NCBI RefSeq assembly: GCF_033978795.1
Contig: NC_084618.1
Coordinates: 14,636,829 to 14,700,828 of the forward strand
Direction of reading: 5' to 3'
Origin: Nerophis ophidion
Taxonomy: Eukaryota > Chordata > Actinopteri > Syngnathiformes > Syngnathidae
DNA: 64,000 nucleotides
The notes under the pieces are model-generated. The model was not told the DNA's origin. It made no database searches and was given only the letters and a program-made list of their open reading frames with translations. Below are positions 56,401-64,000 of the stretch, piece by piece (position 1 is the first letter of the stretch; each line of letters begins with the position of its first letter). A program made the position numbers and the translations under genes.

Positions 56401-59400
56401 CTTCATCCTCCAACTCCTGCCCATCCTCCTCCGCACTTGATTCGGACTGAGTCGCTCTCAGCATAACAAGTTTGGGCTTTTTCGACGATGGGGCAGCAGA
56501 CGATGCCTTTGTTGTTCTGTCCCTCTTGGGGGCGGTCCGAGTGGAGGGCGCAGGGTAACTTAAGAGTGTAGTAGGTTTGGGGATCCTCCCAGATCTGCGA
56601 AACACAAACAAATCGAGAGCAGAGATGAATGCAGAGTGCATATGAGCGCTGTCCTAATGGAGGGGCAGCATTTTTAGGAGGTTGACCTCTTGGGTACTGC
56701 CTCCTCTGTTTAGGGCTGCAAAGGGGTGGAAAGTTTCCGGTAAATTTCCGGAAATTTACCACGGGAAGTTAAGCTTGGGAACTTTGGAAATATTGACCAT
56801 TTTTTGATTATTCAATATTGGTCACCGTCCATGGGAATGAATGAAAATTTCAATAATTACATATTATTGGGCACTTGTCTAAATGCTGCTGCATCTTTGT
56901 GACATTTTAGACGTAGCTCTTTGCACACTATTTGCTAATGTACACCGCCTTTCTGCCTACACTGGTGGGGGTGAAATGCCTCCACACATCAGATGGTGTA
57001 CGTGGCATTATTCCGTTTGTATTTATTTACTCTTGTAAAACACTAATGCAATGTCGCACACAGATATAAATAGTCAGCTAAACAATTGGAGTTGTCTTTA
57101 AAAATATGGACAAATGAATAGAAATAGGCTGGAACAGGGGTCACCAACGCTGTGCCCGGGGCACCAGGTTGCCCGTAAGGACCAGATGAGTCGCCCGCTG
57201 GCCTGTTCTAAAAATAGCTCAAATAGCAGCACTTACCAGTGAGCTGCCTGTATTTTTTAAATTGTATTTATTTACTAGCAAGCTGGTCTCGCTTTGCTTG
57301 ACATTTCTAATTCTAAGAGAGACAAAACTCAAATAGAATTTGAAAATCCAAAAAAATATTTTAAAGACTTGGTCTTCCCTTGTTTGAATAAATTCATTAA
57401 TTATTTTACTTTGCTTCTTATAACTTTCAGAAAGACAATTTTAGAGAAAAAATACAACCTTAAAAATGATTTTAGGATTTTTAAACACATATACCTTTTT
57501 ACCTTTTAAATTCCTTCCTCTTCTTTCCTGACAATTTAAATCAATGTTCAAGTAATTTTTTTTTTTTATTGAAAAGAATAATAAATACATTTTAATTTAA
57601 TTCTTCCTTTTAGCTTCTGTTTTTTCGACGAAGAATATTTGTGAAATATTTATTCAAACTTATTATGATTAAAACTCCTGTAATGGTATATGTGAGAACT
57701 TTATACGCGTACCTGGTGGGCTTCGCAGGTTTAACGGAGTAATCTTCATCTCCAGAGTCTTCATCGCTACAGGAGTCATCAACATCATTATCGCTGGCTT
57801 CTCTTGAAGGTAATGCCTCTTTGTTGACCTAAAAGGGTAAAATCAGACACTTTAACTAAAGGAGAGTGGGAGGGGTTTACACGAAAAAGACAAGTTCAAA
57901 AAGAGAACTAATACCATCTTGGTGTTGGTGTCTGGCCATGGTGGACGACCGATAAACATGGTAAAAGTCACCTGGTCTTTCGAGGCGTCGTCCTTCACAC
58001 TCTCGTCCGGTTCAGCGGACTCCCTGTCTCCATCTTCTGCTGCCGCGGTAGGCGAGAGAGGGAGCTTTTTACTGCACTTTCCTCGGGGGAGCTTAGCGGG
58101 TGTGACCGTGGCTCCGTTGGATGTTTTTTCCGTCACTGCACTTTCACACCTGTTTTTTTGGGAAAGGATGTTCTGATAAGAACTGATGGGATGATGCACA
58201 ATTTCAAGCGTAGTTTCCTTACACTTCCGAGTCAGCATGATCTTCAGGAAGGGCTACTTCCGTGTCCTCGGGCACGCAGGCCTCATCTGAGGCGACATGG
58301 GTAAAACGTTACAGGCTGTGGAAGAAAACGGCAACGCTCTGTGCTGACTGACCTTCGCCTTCTTTGCTGCTCTTTTCACTCGTTTTACTTTTCTTCTTTG
58401 CCGGCTTTGCAGCAGAGGCGTCCACCTTACTTTTCAGTTTCTTCTTGGCTTTAGAGGACAGGGTTCCTCCTTCGTTCTCTTTCTCTCCGTCCTCCGCCTC
58501 CGAGCATAAGAGGCTGTCCTCTTCCACCTCGTCTTCCTCCTCGCTGGCGCTGAGCTTGCCAGCAGCTTTCTTCCCTTTTAGGCAGAAAAAAGGATAATTG
58601 GATGGATTTCATTTAACCCCTGCGGTGTCCAAAGTGCGGCCCAGGGGCCATTTGCGGCCCGCAGCTAATCGTTTACCGGCCCGCCCAACATTCTACAAAA
58701 ATTGCAAAATTGATAGTATTGCAAAAATTAAAAAAAAAAACTTTAAAAAAAGTGAAATGAGGTGAAATCTAATGAGAAAAAGTGGCAATGTTGACACAAA
58801 GCTGCCATGCAGGCAGTTTTTTTTTCCTTTTGTCTTTATTTTCTTTTTTTTCCATCGCTCAAAAAAAAATAAAAATGACAAAAAAAATCTGTTATAATGA
58901 ATTATTACTTAAAAAAGATTTAAAAATGTTTTATGTGGAAAAAATATTGCCTATGATGTGTGGTTGCCAAATAAAAACATCAAAGTTTTGACAAAAGAGC
59001 ATAAAACAAACAAAATAATAGTTCAAACTTAAAATCGACAGATATATCGGAAGTTGATTTTGAAATTTAAGTGTTAAAAGTAAAAAAAAAACTAATAAAA
59101 ATGCACCACTTTATGAGTGGGGAACCTTTCGGATCTCAAATATATTTAGTAGGATTTTATTTAACTTTTCACTGTGATTACTCAAAAATATTAAATAATT
59201 AAAATCAATGGTGTCCTGCATTATTGATCTTTGAGGGCTTTAATTGCTAAATAAAGGAACTCTCCTGAAGGAATCAATAAAGTACTATCTATCTATCTAA
59301 ATACTGCATATTTCAGTTTTACTATAAAAAAACAAAGTTGTTTTTGACAGAAAAGGCATTAAACCTTATTTGTTTTACTTTATATCAACCTCAAGTTGAT

Positions 59401-61008
59401 ATAGAGCAGGGGTCACCAACCTTTTTGAAACCAAGAGTTACTTCTTGGGTACCAATTAATGCGAAGGGCTACCAGTTTAATACACACTTAAATAAATTGC
59501 CAGAAATAGCCAATTTGCTCAATTTACATTCAACTCTATGTTACTATAAATAATTAATGATATTTATCTTTGTGGAAACACTGATCATCTTAATGATTTC
59601 TCACAATAAATATATATTTTTGATGACATGTTTTAAATAGGTTAAAATCCAATCTGTACGTTGTTAGAATATATAACAAATTGGACCAAGCTATATTTCT
59701 AACAAAAACAAATCATTATTTCTTCTAGATTTCCCAGAACAAAAATTTTAAAAGAAATTCAAAAGACTTTAAAATAAGATTTACATTTGATTCTACAGAT
59801 TTTTATGATTTGCCAGAATATTTTTTTTTTAATTTTAATCATAATAGGTTGGAAGAAATATTTCACAAATATTCTTCATTGATAAAACAGAAGCTAAAAT
59901 GAAGAATTAAATAAAAATTGTTCATTATTCTTTACAATAAAAAAAAACATTTACTTGAACATTGATTTAAATTGTCAGGAAAGAAGAGGAAGGAATTTAA
60001 AAGGTAAAAAGGTATAAGTGAAGTGAATTATATTTATATAGCGCTTTTCTCTAGTGACTCAAAGCGCTTTACATAGTGAAACCCAATATCTAAGTTACAT
60101 TTTTAAACCAGTGTGGGTGGCACTGGGAGCAGGTGGGTAAAGTGTCTTGCCCAAGGACACAACGGCAGTGACTAGGACGGCAGAAGCGGGAATCGAACCT
60201 GCAACCCTCAAGTTGCTGGCACGGCCTGCCGCTCTACCAACCGAGCTATACCGGTTTATAAGTGTTTAAAAATCCTAAAATCATTTTGAAGGTTGTATTT
60301 TTTCTCTAAAATTGTCTTTCTGAAAGCTATAAGAAGCAAAGTAAAAAAATAAGTGAATGTATTTAAACAAATGAAGACCAAGTCTTTAAAATATTTTCTT
60401 GGATTTTCAAATTCTATTTGAGTTTTGTCTCTCTTAGAATTAAAAATGTCGAGCAAAGCGAGACCAGCTTGCTAGTAAATAAATAAAATTTAAAAAATAG
60501 AGGCAGCTCACTGATAAGTGCTGCTATTTGAGCTATTTTTAGAACAGGCCAGCGGGCGACTCATCTGGTCCTTACGGACGACCTGGTGCCAGCGGGCACC
60601 GCGTTGGTGACGCCTGATATAGAGATTTACTGTAAGCATTAAATAAAAAATTATTATTATTATTTGACTTATTTTTAACATTTTAGTGACTGAGACTCTA
60701 TGCTGCCCAGGAGCCCTAAGGATTTAAAAAAATTCCATATATTTTGTTATGGTTTGAAAATGAAAAATAGAAAAATGGCCCCTGCATGCTTAATTTTTTC
60801 CGTGTGCGGCCCTCTGTGGAAAAAGTTTGGAAACCCTGATTTACGCATTACGGGGTGCACTCACTCTTTCGGCCTTTTGACTTCCCCTGGCTCTTCTTGG
60901 GGGGGTTCTTCACCACCAGTGACTTGAGTTTCTTCCGGTTTTGCTGCACTTCCAGTATCTTCTCTAGCAGCTTGGAAAAATACTCAATGTCCAGTTTGCG
61001 TCTCTCTC
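47139..61008 (-). CDS. bdp1: TFIIIB subunit B'' (BDP1), C-terminal part, 17 exons
   Basis: BDP1 joins BRF1 and TBP in TFIIIB, which places RNA polymerase III on tRNA, 5S and U6 promoters in the nucleus. Seventeen exons with GT/AG borders join in phase to about 2,219 codons and a stop. Three regions fit my memory of vertebrate BDP1: LVMLRATQSES with LRSPHP(V) (exon 6), FFILSLTEIPVDAVEEVLNP (exon 14) and the C-terminal FFLSDIFTEV. RSRLVKPKPNL (exon 11) and the many KPKPNL repeats of exon 10 match the family's repeats. The first exon seen corresponds to the region just after the SANT domain; the SANT domain and N-terminus are missing and should lie beyond 64000. Introns hold many transposons. 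Exons 9 and 13 have weak splice sites, and exon 4 has two possible donors. Confidence 0.92.
47609..48696. mobile_element. TTAA-flanked DNA element with a THAP remnant (Kolobok-like)
   Basis: TTAA at 47609-47612 and 48693-48696 flanks inverted ends AGGCCTACTGAAA and TTTCAGTAGGCCT. Inside, on the plus strand near 48060-48190, a damaged frame reads VLCSDHFKRSCFEDG and then RRLVLKKGAG, like the second half of a THAP zinc-binding domain. On the minus strand near 48330-48450 is an acidic SEDEIFVDEESESEG stretch. TTAA targets and THAP domains both fit Kolobok; piggyBac also uses TTAA. It lies in the last bdp1 intron. Confidence 0.8.
48961..49052 (-). CDS. bdp1: bdp1 exon 16 of those seen
   Basis: Acceptor TTAACGTCAG, donor GTGACA. 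Encodes TPAIVDPLAPPERHQACASA and a Ser-rich SSTASSPK that runs into KPKGFLS in the last exon, as in the vertebrate SRPGRRPLGFLS region. Confidence 0.78.
49194..49886. mobile_element. Possible hAT remnant containing a Tc1 family B piece
   Basis: CAGGGGTGTCC at the left and GGACACTCCTG at the right are hAT-like inverted ends. The flanks GTTTAAAG and GTTTAATC share six of eight bases. The interior from about 49240 to 49680 is a minus-strand fragment of Tc1 family B. It could also be two unrelated ends. Confidence 0.4.
49240..49680 (-). mobile_element. Tc1 family B fragment in a bdp1 intron
   Basis: Read on the minus strand it contains the transposase N-terminal half of family B, with YICKCKLKLCYAKPKPFINN and the helix-turn-helix region, in broken frames. 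Both inverted ends are lost. Confidence 0.8.
49993..50077 (-). CDS. bdp1: bdp1 exon 15 of those seen
   Basis: Acceptor CGCACTCCAG, donor GTAATG. Encodes SLAVENVRAGPDGSTPDVLV and more; phases 2 and 0 fit the neighbours. Confidence 0.72.
50168..50312 (-). CDS. bdp1: bdp1 exon 14 of those seen, conserved block
   Basis: Acceptor CCCACCTCAG, donor GTCAGT. Encodes DEPFFILSLTEIPVDAVEE, then LNPSAQLPPF. It matches the conserved FILTLVEIP-type block of vertebrate BDP1. Confidence 0.9.
50386..50449 (-). CDS. bdp1: bdp1 exon 13 of those seen
   Basis: Acceptor ATCGTAG; encodes GESTSSTGQEQTFASLSILQ. The donor GTTGGT is weak; a donor at GCAA/GTCTCT (ending about 50407) would also keep phase. The exon is needed to join its neighbours in phase. 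Confidence 0.6.
50552..50649 (-). CDS. bdp1: bdp1 exon 12 of those seen
   Basis: Acceptor TTGCCCCTAG, donor GTAAGG. Encodes a Pro/Glu linker ending AMECTTQ. An earlier AG at 50687 would give a stop in frame, so this acceptor was chosen. Confidence 0.78.
50731..50852 (-). CDS. bdp1: bdp1 exon 11 of those seen
   Basis: Acceptor TACATTCAAAG, donor GTTTTA (weak). Encodes RSRLVKPKPNLGKSGRQ, the last copy of the KPKPNL motif, close to the vertebrate RSRLAKPKPNL. Confidence 0.85.
50938..55360 (-). CDS. bdp1: bdp1 exon 10 of those seen: 4.4-kb repeat exon
   Basis: One uninterrupted 4,423-bp exon (about 1,474 residues) with acceptor TTAATTACAG and donor GTAAGC. Its core is five in-frame units of about 480-520 bp, each with an RNRFxRVKPKPNLSQISK motif (codons near 51973, 52451, 52970, 53461 and 53962), then KLEST, PQPTCTFSP and an acidic ALAQES segment. 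A more distant KPKPNL lies near 55062. Upstream (55 to 54 kb) a related 348-bp unit is duplicated (CTGACTCTTG at 54461 and 54809). The protein is Ser/Thr/Glu-rich and disordered. BDP1 has such C-terminal repeats in other vertebrates; the size and sameness of these units suggest independent expansion here. Confidence 0.93.
55435..55581 (-). CDS. bdp1: bdp1 exon 9 of those seen
   Basis: Encodes ENITLLPSVSEVESYNEAAQ and TLLAIGNVSHLSHS, resembling a conserved STEAAITLL-type block of vertebrate BDP1. The acceptor (AAGCAAAG) has a poor pyrimidine tract and lies 24 bp from a large hairpin. The donor GTCAAA is also weak. Confidence 0.75.
55606..55693. repeat. 88-bp hairpin beside a bdp1 exon
   Basis: The left arm (55606-55641) and right arm (55663-55693) are inverted copies differing by a few bases. 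Each contains CACGTGA(G)GGG. The loop itself holds a CCAAT/ATTGG inverted pair, so nearly the whole 88 bp can fold. It sits in the intron before bdp1 exon 9, whose acceptor is 24 bp away. It may be a MITE, or a promoter-like module (E-box and CCAAT box). Confidence 0.85.
55790..55826 (-). CDS. bdp1: bdp1 exon 8 of those seen (37 bp)
   Basis: A micro-exon with acceptor GTCTTTCAG and donor GTAGGT, encoding DVIDLLSSEHAG. Both phases fit. Confidence 0.78.
56025..56156 (-). CDS. bdp1: bdp1 exon 7 of those seen
   Basis: Acceptor CCGCGAAG, donor GTAAGT. Encodes LDILADMSVLDMSQDELCL and a polar end. Phase 0 at both borders. Confidence 0.8.
56297..56594 (-). CDS. bdp1: bdp1 exon 6 of those seen, conserved block
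   Basis: Acceptor GTGTTTCGCAG, donor GTAAGA. Encodes a basic region, then LVMLRATQSESSAEEDGQE and AFVPASLRSPHPVICQVEE. This block is among the best conserved in the C-terminal half of vertebrate BDP1 and identifies the gene. Confidence 0.92.
56713..57130. mobile_element. Fragment of a dispersed repeat in a bdp1 intron
   Basis: Starts TAGGGCTGCAAAGGGGTGG with a TTTCCGGTAAATTTCCGG segment that I recall as the end of a fish hAT-type element. The other end is not seen, and it borders the hAT family A copy at 57135. Confidence 0.45.
57135..57673 (-). mobile_element. hAT family A, copy 3, truncated
   Basis: Reverse-oriented copy beginning CAGGGGTCACCAACG at the right-end terminal repeat. The match stops near 57673, so about half of the element is missing. 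Lies in the bdp1 intron just before exon 5. Confidence 0.85.
57713..57828 (-). CDS. bdp1: bdp1 exon 5 of those seen
   Basis: Acceptor ACCCTTTTAG, donor GTACGC. Encodes a strongly acidic stretch (DNDVDDSCSDEDSGDEDYS) and ends KPAKPT. It joins in phase 2 to the next exon. Confidence 0.82.
57972..58149 (-). CDS. bdp1: bdp1 exon 4 of those seen
   Basis: Acceptor AAAAAACAG. Two in-phase donors exist: CAG/GTGACT ending at 57972 (better consensus, chosen) and ATG/GTATTA ending at 57915, which would add 19 residues. Encodes a Lys/Pro then acidic linker. Confidence 0.72.
58223..58286 (-). CDS. bdp1: bdp1 exon 3 of those seen
   Basis: Acceptor GTCGCCTCAG, donor GTAAGG. Encodes DEACVPEDTEVALPEDHADS; both phases agree with its neighbours. 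Confidence 0.78.
58353..58574 (-). CDS. bdp1: bdp1 exon 2 of those seen
   Basis: Acceptor CTGCCTAAAAG, donor GTCAGT. Encodes 74 residues of alternating acidic and Lys-rich sequence (EEEDEVEED, KAKKKLKSK), low complexity and disordered. Confidence 0.8.
59407..60616 (+). mobile_element. hAT family A, copy 4, nested
   Basis: Terminal repeats CAGGGGTCACCAACC and TTGGTGACGCCTG with a perfect 8-bp target duplication, ATATAGAG, at 59399-59406 and 60617-60624. It lies inside the hAT element starting at 58620 and contains a SINE. Confidence 0.93.
60017..60257 (-). mobile_element. tRNA-derived SINE nested in hAT copy 4
   Basis: Minus-strand copy of the SINE at 18601, with the tRNA-like head at the right (GAGCTCGGTTGGTAGAG near 60235 read in reverse). 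TATAAGTG occurs on both sides (near 60014 and 60257), probably the target duplication. The head resembles a tRNA but is not a tRNA gene. Confidence 0.85.
60865..61008 (-). CDS. bdp1: bdp1 exon (first seen here)
   Basis: Acceptor TTTGGCAG and donor GTGAGT. It encodes KLDIEYFSKLLEKILEVQQ and a Lys-rich end, matching the segment that follows the SANT domain in vertebrate BDP1. It needs one base from an upstream exon that I cannot find. Confidence 0.82.
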
Positions 61009-62066
61009 CTGCCAAACAAACACCAAGAGTGAACTTTCGGAATGCGTCTTCGCCAACTCCAGCGGTGCCTCAACTTACAGGCTACAGTTGTGCAGCACCT
61101 CAAAACACTCGCATCTCAATTCAGCCTCCCCCATTTAAATGAATTAAAAATCAATTTTAACTTTGTCCTCTCAAAACGGCACAATTTCCACATCTGGCCT
61201 GCTTTTAAAAGCAAAAATTTTACTAGTACTAAAGAAATATTGTTTGAAAAACAATATAATAACATGCACTCATGTTCATTCACTTTAGTCTGAAAAAAGG
61301 AACTTTTTCATTCCAAATAATACTATTAATGTAATATATTTGTTAGTCATTTACATAGGGGACCAAACTTTGATATATAGGAGTTATTGTTGTTTATGTT
61401 GCACACGGGAGTTTTTGAGTGACGATCAAAAGCTTGGAATTGACAGCAGGCCAATTTGTAGAGTCAGTACTAGACATAACGAACTAAAACACGTCAAATA
61501 CTGCATCAGCAGCTTCTCCGTTTTTTTTTTTTTTCATGGAAACATGTCCGATAAATGGACGTTTCGGGCTGCATGCTGCTGAGGATTGACGGTGCTGCGG
61601 TTGGGCTGACTTAGTTCACCGGTAAGACGTTTTTTGAGACGTTGTTCTTTTTTTTTTTTTCTCCTTTTCACTGTCTCGGTTCCAAATGTTGGCTCGAAAA
61701 CTTAAAGCAGAACAAAAATCAGCATTCACCTTGTAGATTGTCACTGAAAGCCTCAAAACTATGACAACTGTTAAGTGAAAACCCTTTCAGGTGTTCACTT
61801 CAAAACCCTCTTGAAGCTCATGGAGAGAATGCCAAGAGTGTGCAAAGCAGTAATCGGAGCAAACGGTGGCTATTTTGAAGAAACTATATTATAAAACATG
61901 TTTTCAGTTATTTCACCTTTTTTTTTGTTAAGTACTTAACGCCACATGTGTTCATTCATAGTTTGGATGTGACAATCTATAATGTAAATAGTCATGGAAA
62001 TAAAGAAAACGCATTTAATGAGAAGGTGCGTCCAAACTTTTGTCCTGTACTGTATGTGTCACTATA
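61009..62066. other. bdp1 upstream intron, no exon seen
   Basis: No exon with the expected SANT-domain sequence is visible on the minus strand here, and no terminal repeats stand out. Open frames at 61042-61582 lack recognisable domains. Confidence 0.45.
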
Positions 62067-62927
62067 CACTATATTGCCAAAAGTATTTGGCCACTCATCC
62101 AAATGAGCAGAATCGGGTGTCCTAATCACTTAGCCCGGCCACAGGTGTCTAAAATCAAGCACTTAGGCATGGAGACAGTTTGTGAAACATTTGTGAAAGA
62201 ATGAGCCGCTCTCAGTGATTTCTCAGTCATAAGATGCCACCTGTGCAACAAATCCAGTCGTGAAATTTCCCCGCTCCTAAATATTCTGAGTTTGGAGGTT
62301 GCCAGGATAACGCTACATTTCGGACTGCATTGTGCTAAGTGTGAAATTCGGTGGAGGAGGAATTATGGTGTGGGGTTGTTTGGAGCGGGTCCCTTCCTCT
62401 TCCAACATGACTGTGCACCAGAGCACAAAGCAAGGTCCATAAAGACATGGATGACAGAGTCTGGTGGGAATGAACTTGACTGGCCTGCACAGAGTCCTGA
62501 CCTGAACCCAATAGAGCACATCCATCCATCCATTTCCTACCGCTTATTCCCTTTGAGGTTGCGGGGGGGCGCTGGTGCCTATCTCAGCTACAATCGGGCG
62601 GAAGGCGGGATACACCCTGGACAAGTCGCCACATCATCGCAGCCCAATACAGCAAATTTGGGATGAATTAAAACGGCGACTGAGAGCCAGGCCTTCTCCA
62701 CCAAAATCAGTGCGTGACCTCACCAATGCGCTTTTGGAAGAATTATCGAAAATTCCTACAAACACACTCCACAACCTTTTGGACAGCCTTCCCAGAAGAG
62801 TTGAAGCTGTAAAAGCGGCAAAAGGTGGACCGATATCATATTGATCCCTATGGGTTAGGAATGGGATGGCACTTCAAGTTCATATGTGAGTCGAGGCAGA
62901 TGGCCAAATACTTTTGGCAATACAGTT
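62067..62927 (+). mobile_element. Tc1 element, family D, internally deleted
   Basis: Ends CACTATATTGCCAAAAGTAT and the inverted ACTTTTGGCAATACAGTT lie between TA at 62065-62066 and 62928-62929. Inside are plus-strand pieces of a Tc1 transposase: the GGGGIMVWGC region near 62360, WPAQSPDLNPIEH near 62480, and the C-terminal NTLHNLLDSLPRRVEAVKAA near 62760. The N-terminal half is deleted and a SINE splits the rest. Confidence 0.88.
62519..62645 (-). mobile_element. 5'-truncated SINE in the Tc1 family D element
   Basis: The 3' half of the TGGA-tailed SINE. The flanks AATAGAGCA (62510-62518) and AATACAGCA (62646-62654) are the target duplication with one change. It splits the transposase right after the NPIEH catalytic Glu. 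Confidence 0.88.
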
Positions 62928-62950
62928 TATTGTGACAGGCAAGTGAGCTA

Positions 62951-63326
62951 TCCATCCATCCATACATTTTCTACCGCTTATTCCCTTTTTGGGGTCGCTG
63001 GCGCCTATCTCAGCTACAATCGGGCGGAAGGCGGGGTACACCCTGGACAAGTCGCCACCTCATCGCAGGGCCAACACAGATAGACAGACAACATTCACAC
63101 TCACATTCACACACTAGGGCCAATTTAGTGTTGCCAATCAACCTATCCCCAGGTGCATGTCTTTGGAAGTGGGAGGAAGCCGGAGTACCCGGAGGGAACC
63201 CACGCATTCACGGGGAGAACATGCAAACTCCACACAGAAAGATCCCGAGGCTGGATTTGAACCCAGGACTGCAGGACCTGCGTATTGTGAGGCAGACGCA
63301 CTAACCCCTCTGCCACAGTGAAGCCG
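62951..63326 (-). mobile_element. Full-length TGGA-tailed SINE
   Basis: A complete copy on the minus strand: tail at 62951, body, and tRNA-like head at 63326 with a GGCAGAGGGGTTAGTGC A-box region and a GGGTTCAAATCC B box. A perfect 11-bp target duplication, CAAGTGAGCTA, lies at 62940-62950 and 63327-63337. It defines the family: 376 bp with a single internal CATGTCTTTGGAAGTGGGAG unit. Confidence 0.93.
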
Positions 63327-63337
63327 CAAGTGAGCTA

Positions 63338-64000
63338 CTGTATATAAATAAAAATGCATTTGAAAATACGTTCGATAATTGTTTTCTTCTTCTTTGTCGG
63401 AAAAAAGCGGAAATTGCAAAACAAGTTTGGTTGCATGAACAAAGACACTCGCTGTCTGCTCACTGAGCAACGCAGGAAGTGATCGCTGATCAGTGGGAGT
63501 GACACGTGAACAGCTAATCAGGTGACAGTATCAATCAAATATTATGTTTGGTTGCGCCGTCTTTTTTTTTTCCCCCGGTTGATTCTTTGCATGGAGTGGA
63601 AAGAGAAAGTCAAAATGAAGAAACGGTGGATAAAAGAGAAAAAGTCCCCTGGACAGTATTTTTTCAAAGGACCATAGTCAGACCAAAGCTCACTCTTCAG
63701 AGCACAACTGTAACTTCCTGGCACGAAACCTGCAGTAAGTAGTGCTGCCCAGGTTTCTCTCTGTTTACATCTTCACACTTTGAACTATTGTCTTACCCTT
63801 CACTTTAAGACGTTATTGTTCAGTGTTCATTCGATGCGATTTTACAATTTGGTTTAAATTGACTGTTTTCCATGCTTGTGTTGACATTTCCTTCCTGCCT
63901 TGATAACTGAGGGCATTATAATCAAAAGAAGGTTACATTTGAAATAAACGTGTTTACATCTCGTATTTTTCCCGTGGTACGTATTTTGGATACATAAAAC
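63338..64000. other. No gene seen
   Basis: Unassigned DNA. A short plus-strand frame from ATG 63592 (EWKEKVKMKKRWIKEKK) ends after about 30 codons and has no known domain. It may still be intronic to bdp1. Confidence 0.4.

Larger units (their letters stand above)
58620..60838 (+). mobile_element. hAT-type element hosting another hAT and a SINE
   Basis: The left end GGTGTCCAAAGTGCGGCCC and the right end near 60838 (GTGCGGCCC...AAGTTTGGAAACCCTG) are the inverted ends of a known-looking fish hAT family. The flanks near 58612 and 60839 resemble each other (ATTTAACC and ATTTACGC). It fills the bdp1 intron between the first two exons seen. Confidence 0.65.

Noticed and set aside
62313..62529. Minus-strand frames of 64-70 codons
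   Set aside because: Antisense to the Tc1 family D transposase remnant.

Overview
The window is vertebrate nuclear DNA, most likely from a teleost fish. It is AT-rich, its genes are split by introns, and it is packed with repeat classes typical of fish: several Tc1/mariner families, many hAT elements with 8-bp target duplications, tRNA-derived SINEs with TGGA-type tails and 3' ends of non-LTR retrotransposons. The SINE spectrum reminds me of pipefish, but that is memory rather than proof.

Two host genes can be assembled, and every exon phase in both models agrees. (1) An ARID-domain gene on the plus strand (10919-17343, six coding exons, 589 codons) is closest to ARID5-type proteins and probably the fish arid6 gene. 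(2) The 3' part of bdp1, the TFIIIB B'' subunit of RNA polymerase III, lies on the minus strand (61008 down to 47139, 17 exons, about 2,219 codons). It includes a 4.4-kb exon built of in-frame repeats. Its N-terminal exons, which should hold the SANT domain, are not recognisable here and are expected beyond position 64000. The genes point away from the satellite on opposite strands and I see no functional link between them.

Layout. 1-6212: nested Tc1 elements of two families with SINEs. 6213-10918: SINE, tandem repeats, a hAT element, AT minisatellite and unassigned DNA. 10919-17343: ARID gene, with a 1.66-kb hAT element in intron 1 and TIR-type elements in intron 2. 17795-30394: a dense transposon field (Tc1, SINEs, possible solo LTR, LINE 3' ends, hAT elements). 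31001-38781: a 7.8-kb satellite of about 78/87-bp units with higher-order structure. 39818-43126: a composite repeat carrying a 322-bp tandem array. 43127-46960: further hAT, LINE, SINE and Tc1 pieces and AT-rich minisatellites. 47139-61008: bdp1, its introns filled by a TTAA-type THAP element, hAT elements and a large hairpin. 61009-64000: unassigned DNA, another Tc1 family and SINEs.

Most remaining open reading frames are transposase fragments, LINE C-termini or repeat-derived. No intact transposase was found; each Tc1 copy I read closely carries stops, frameshifts or insertions.
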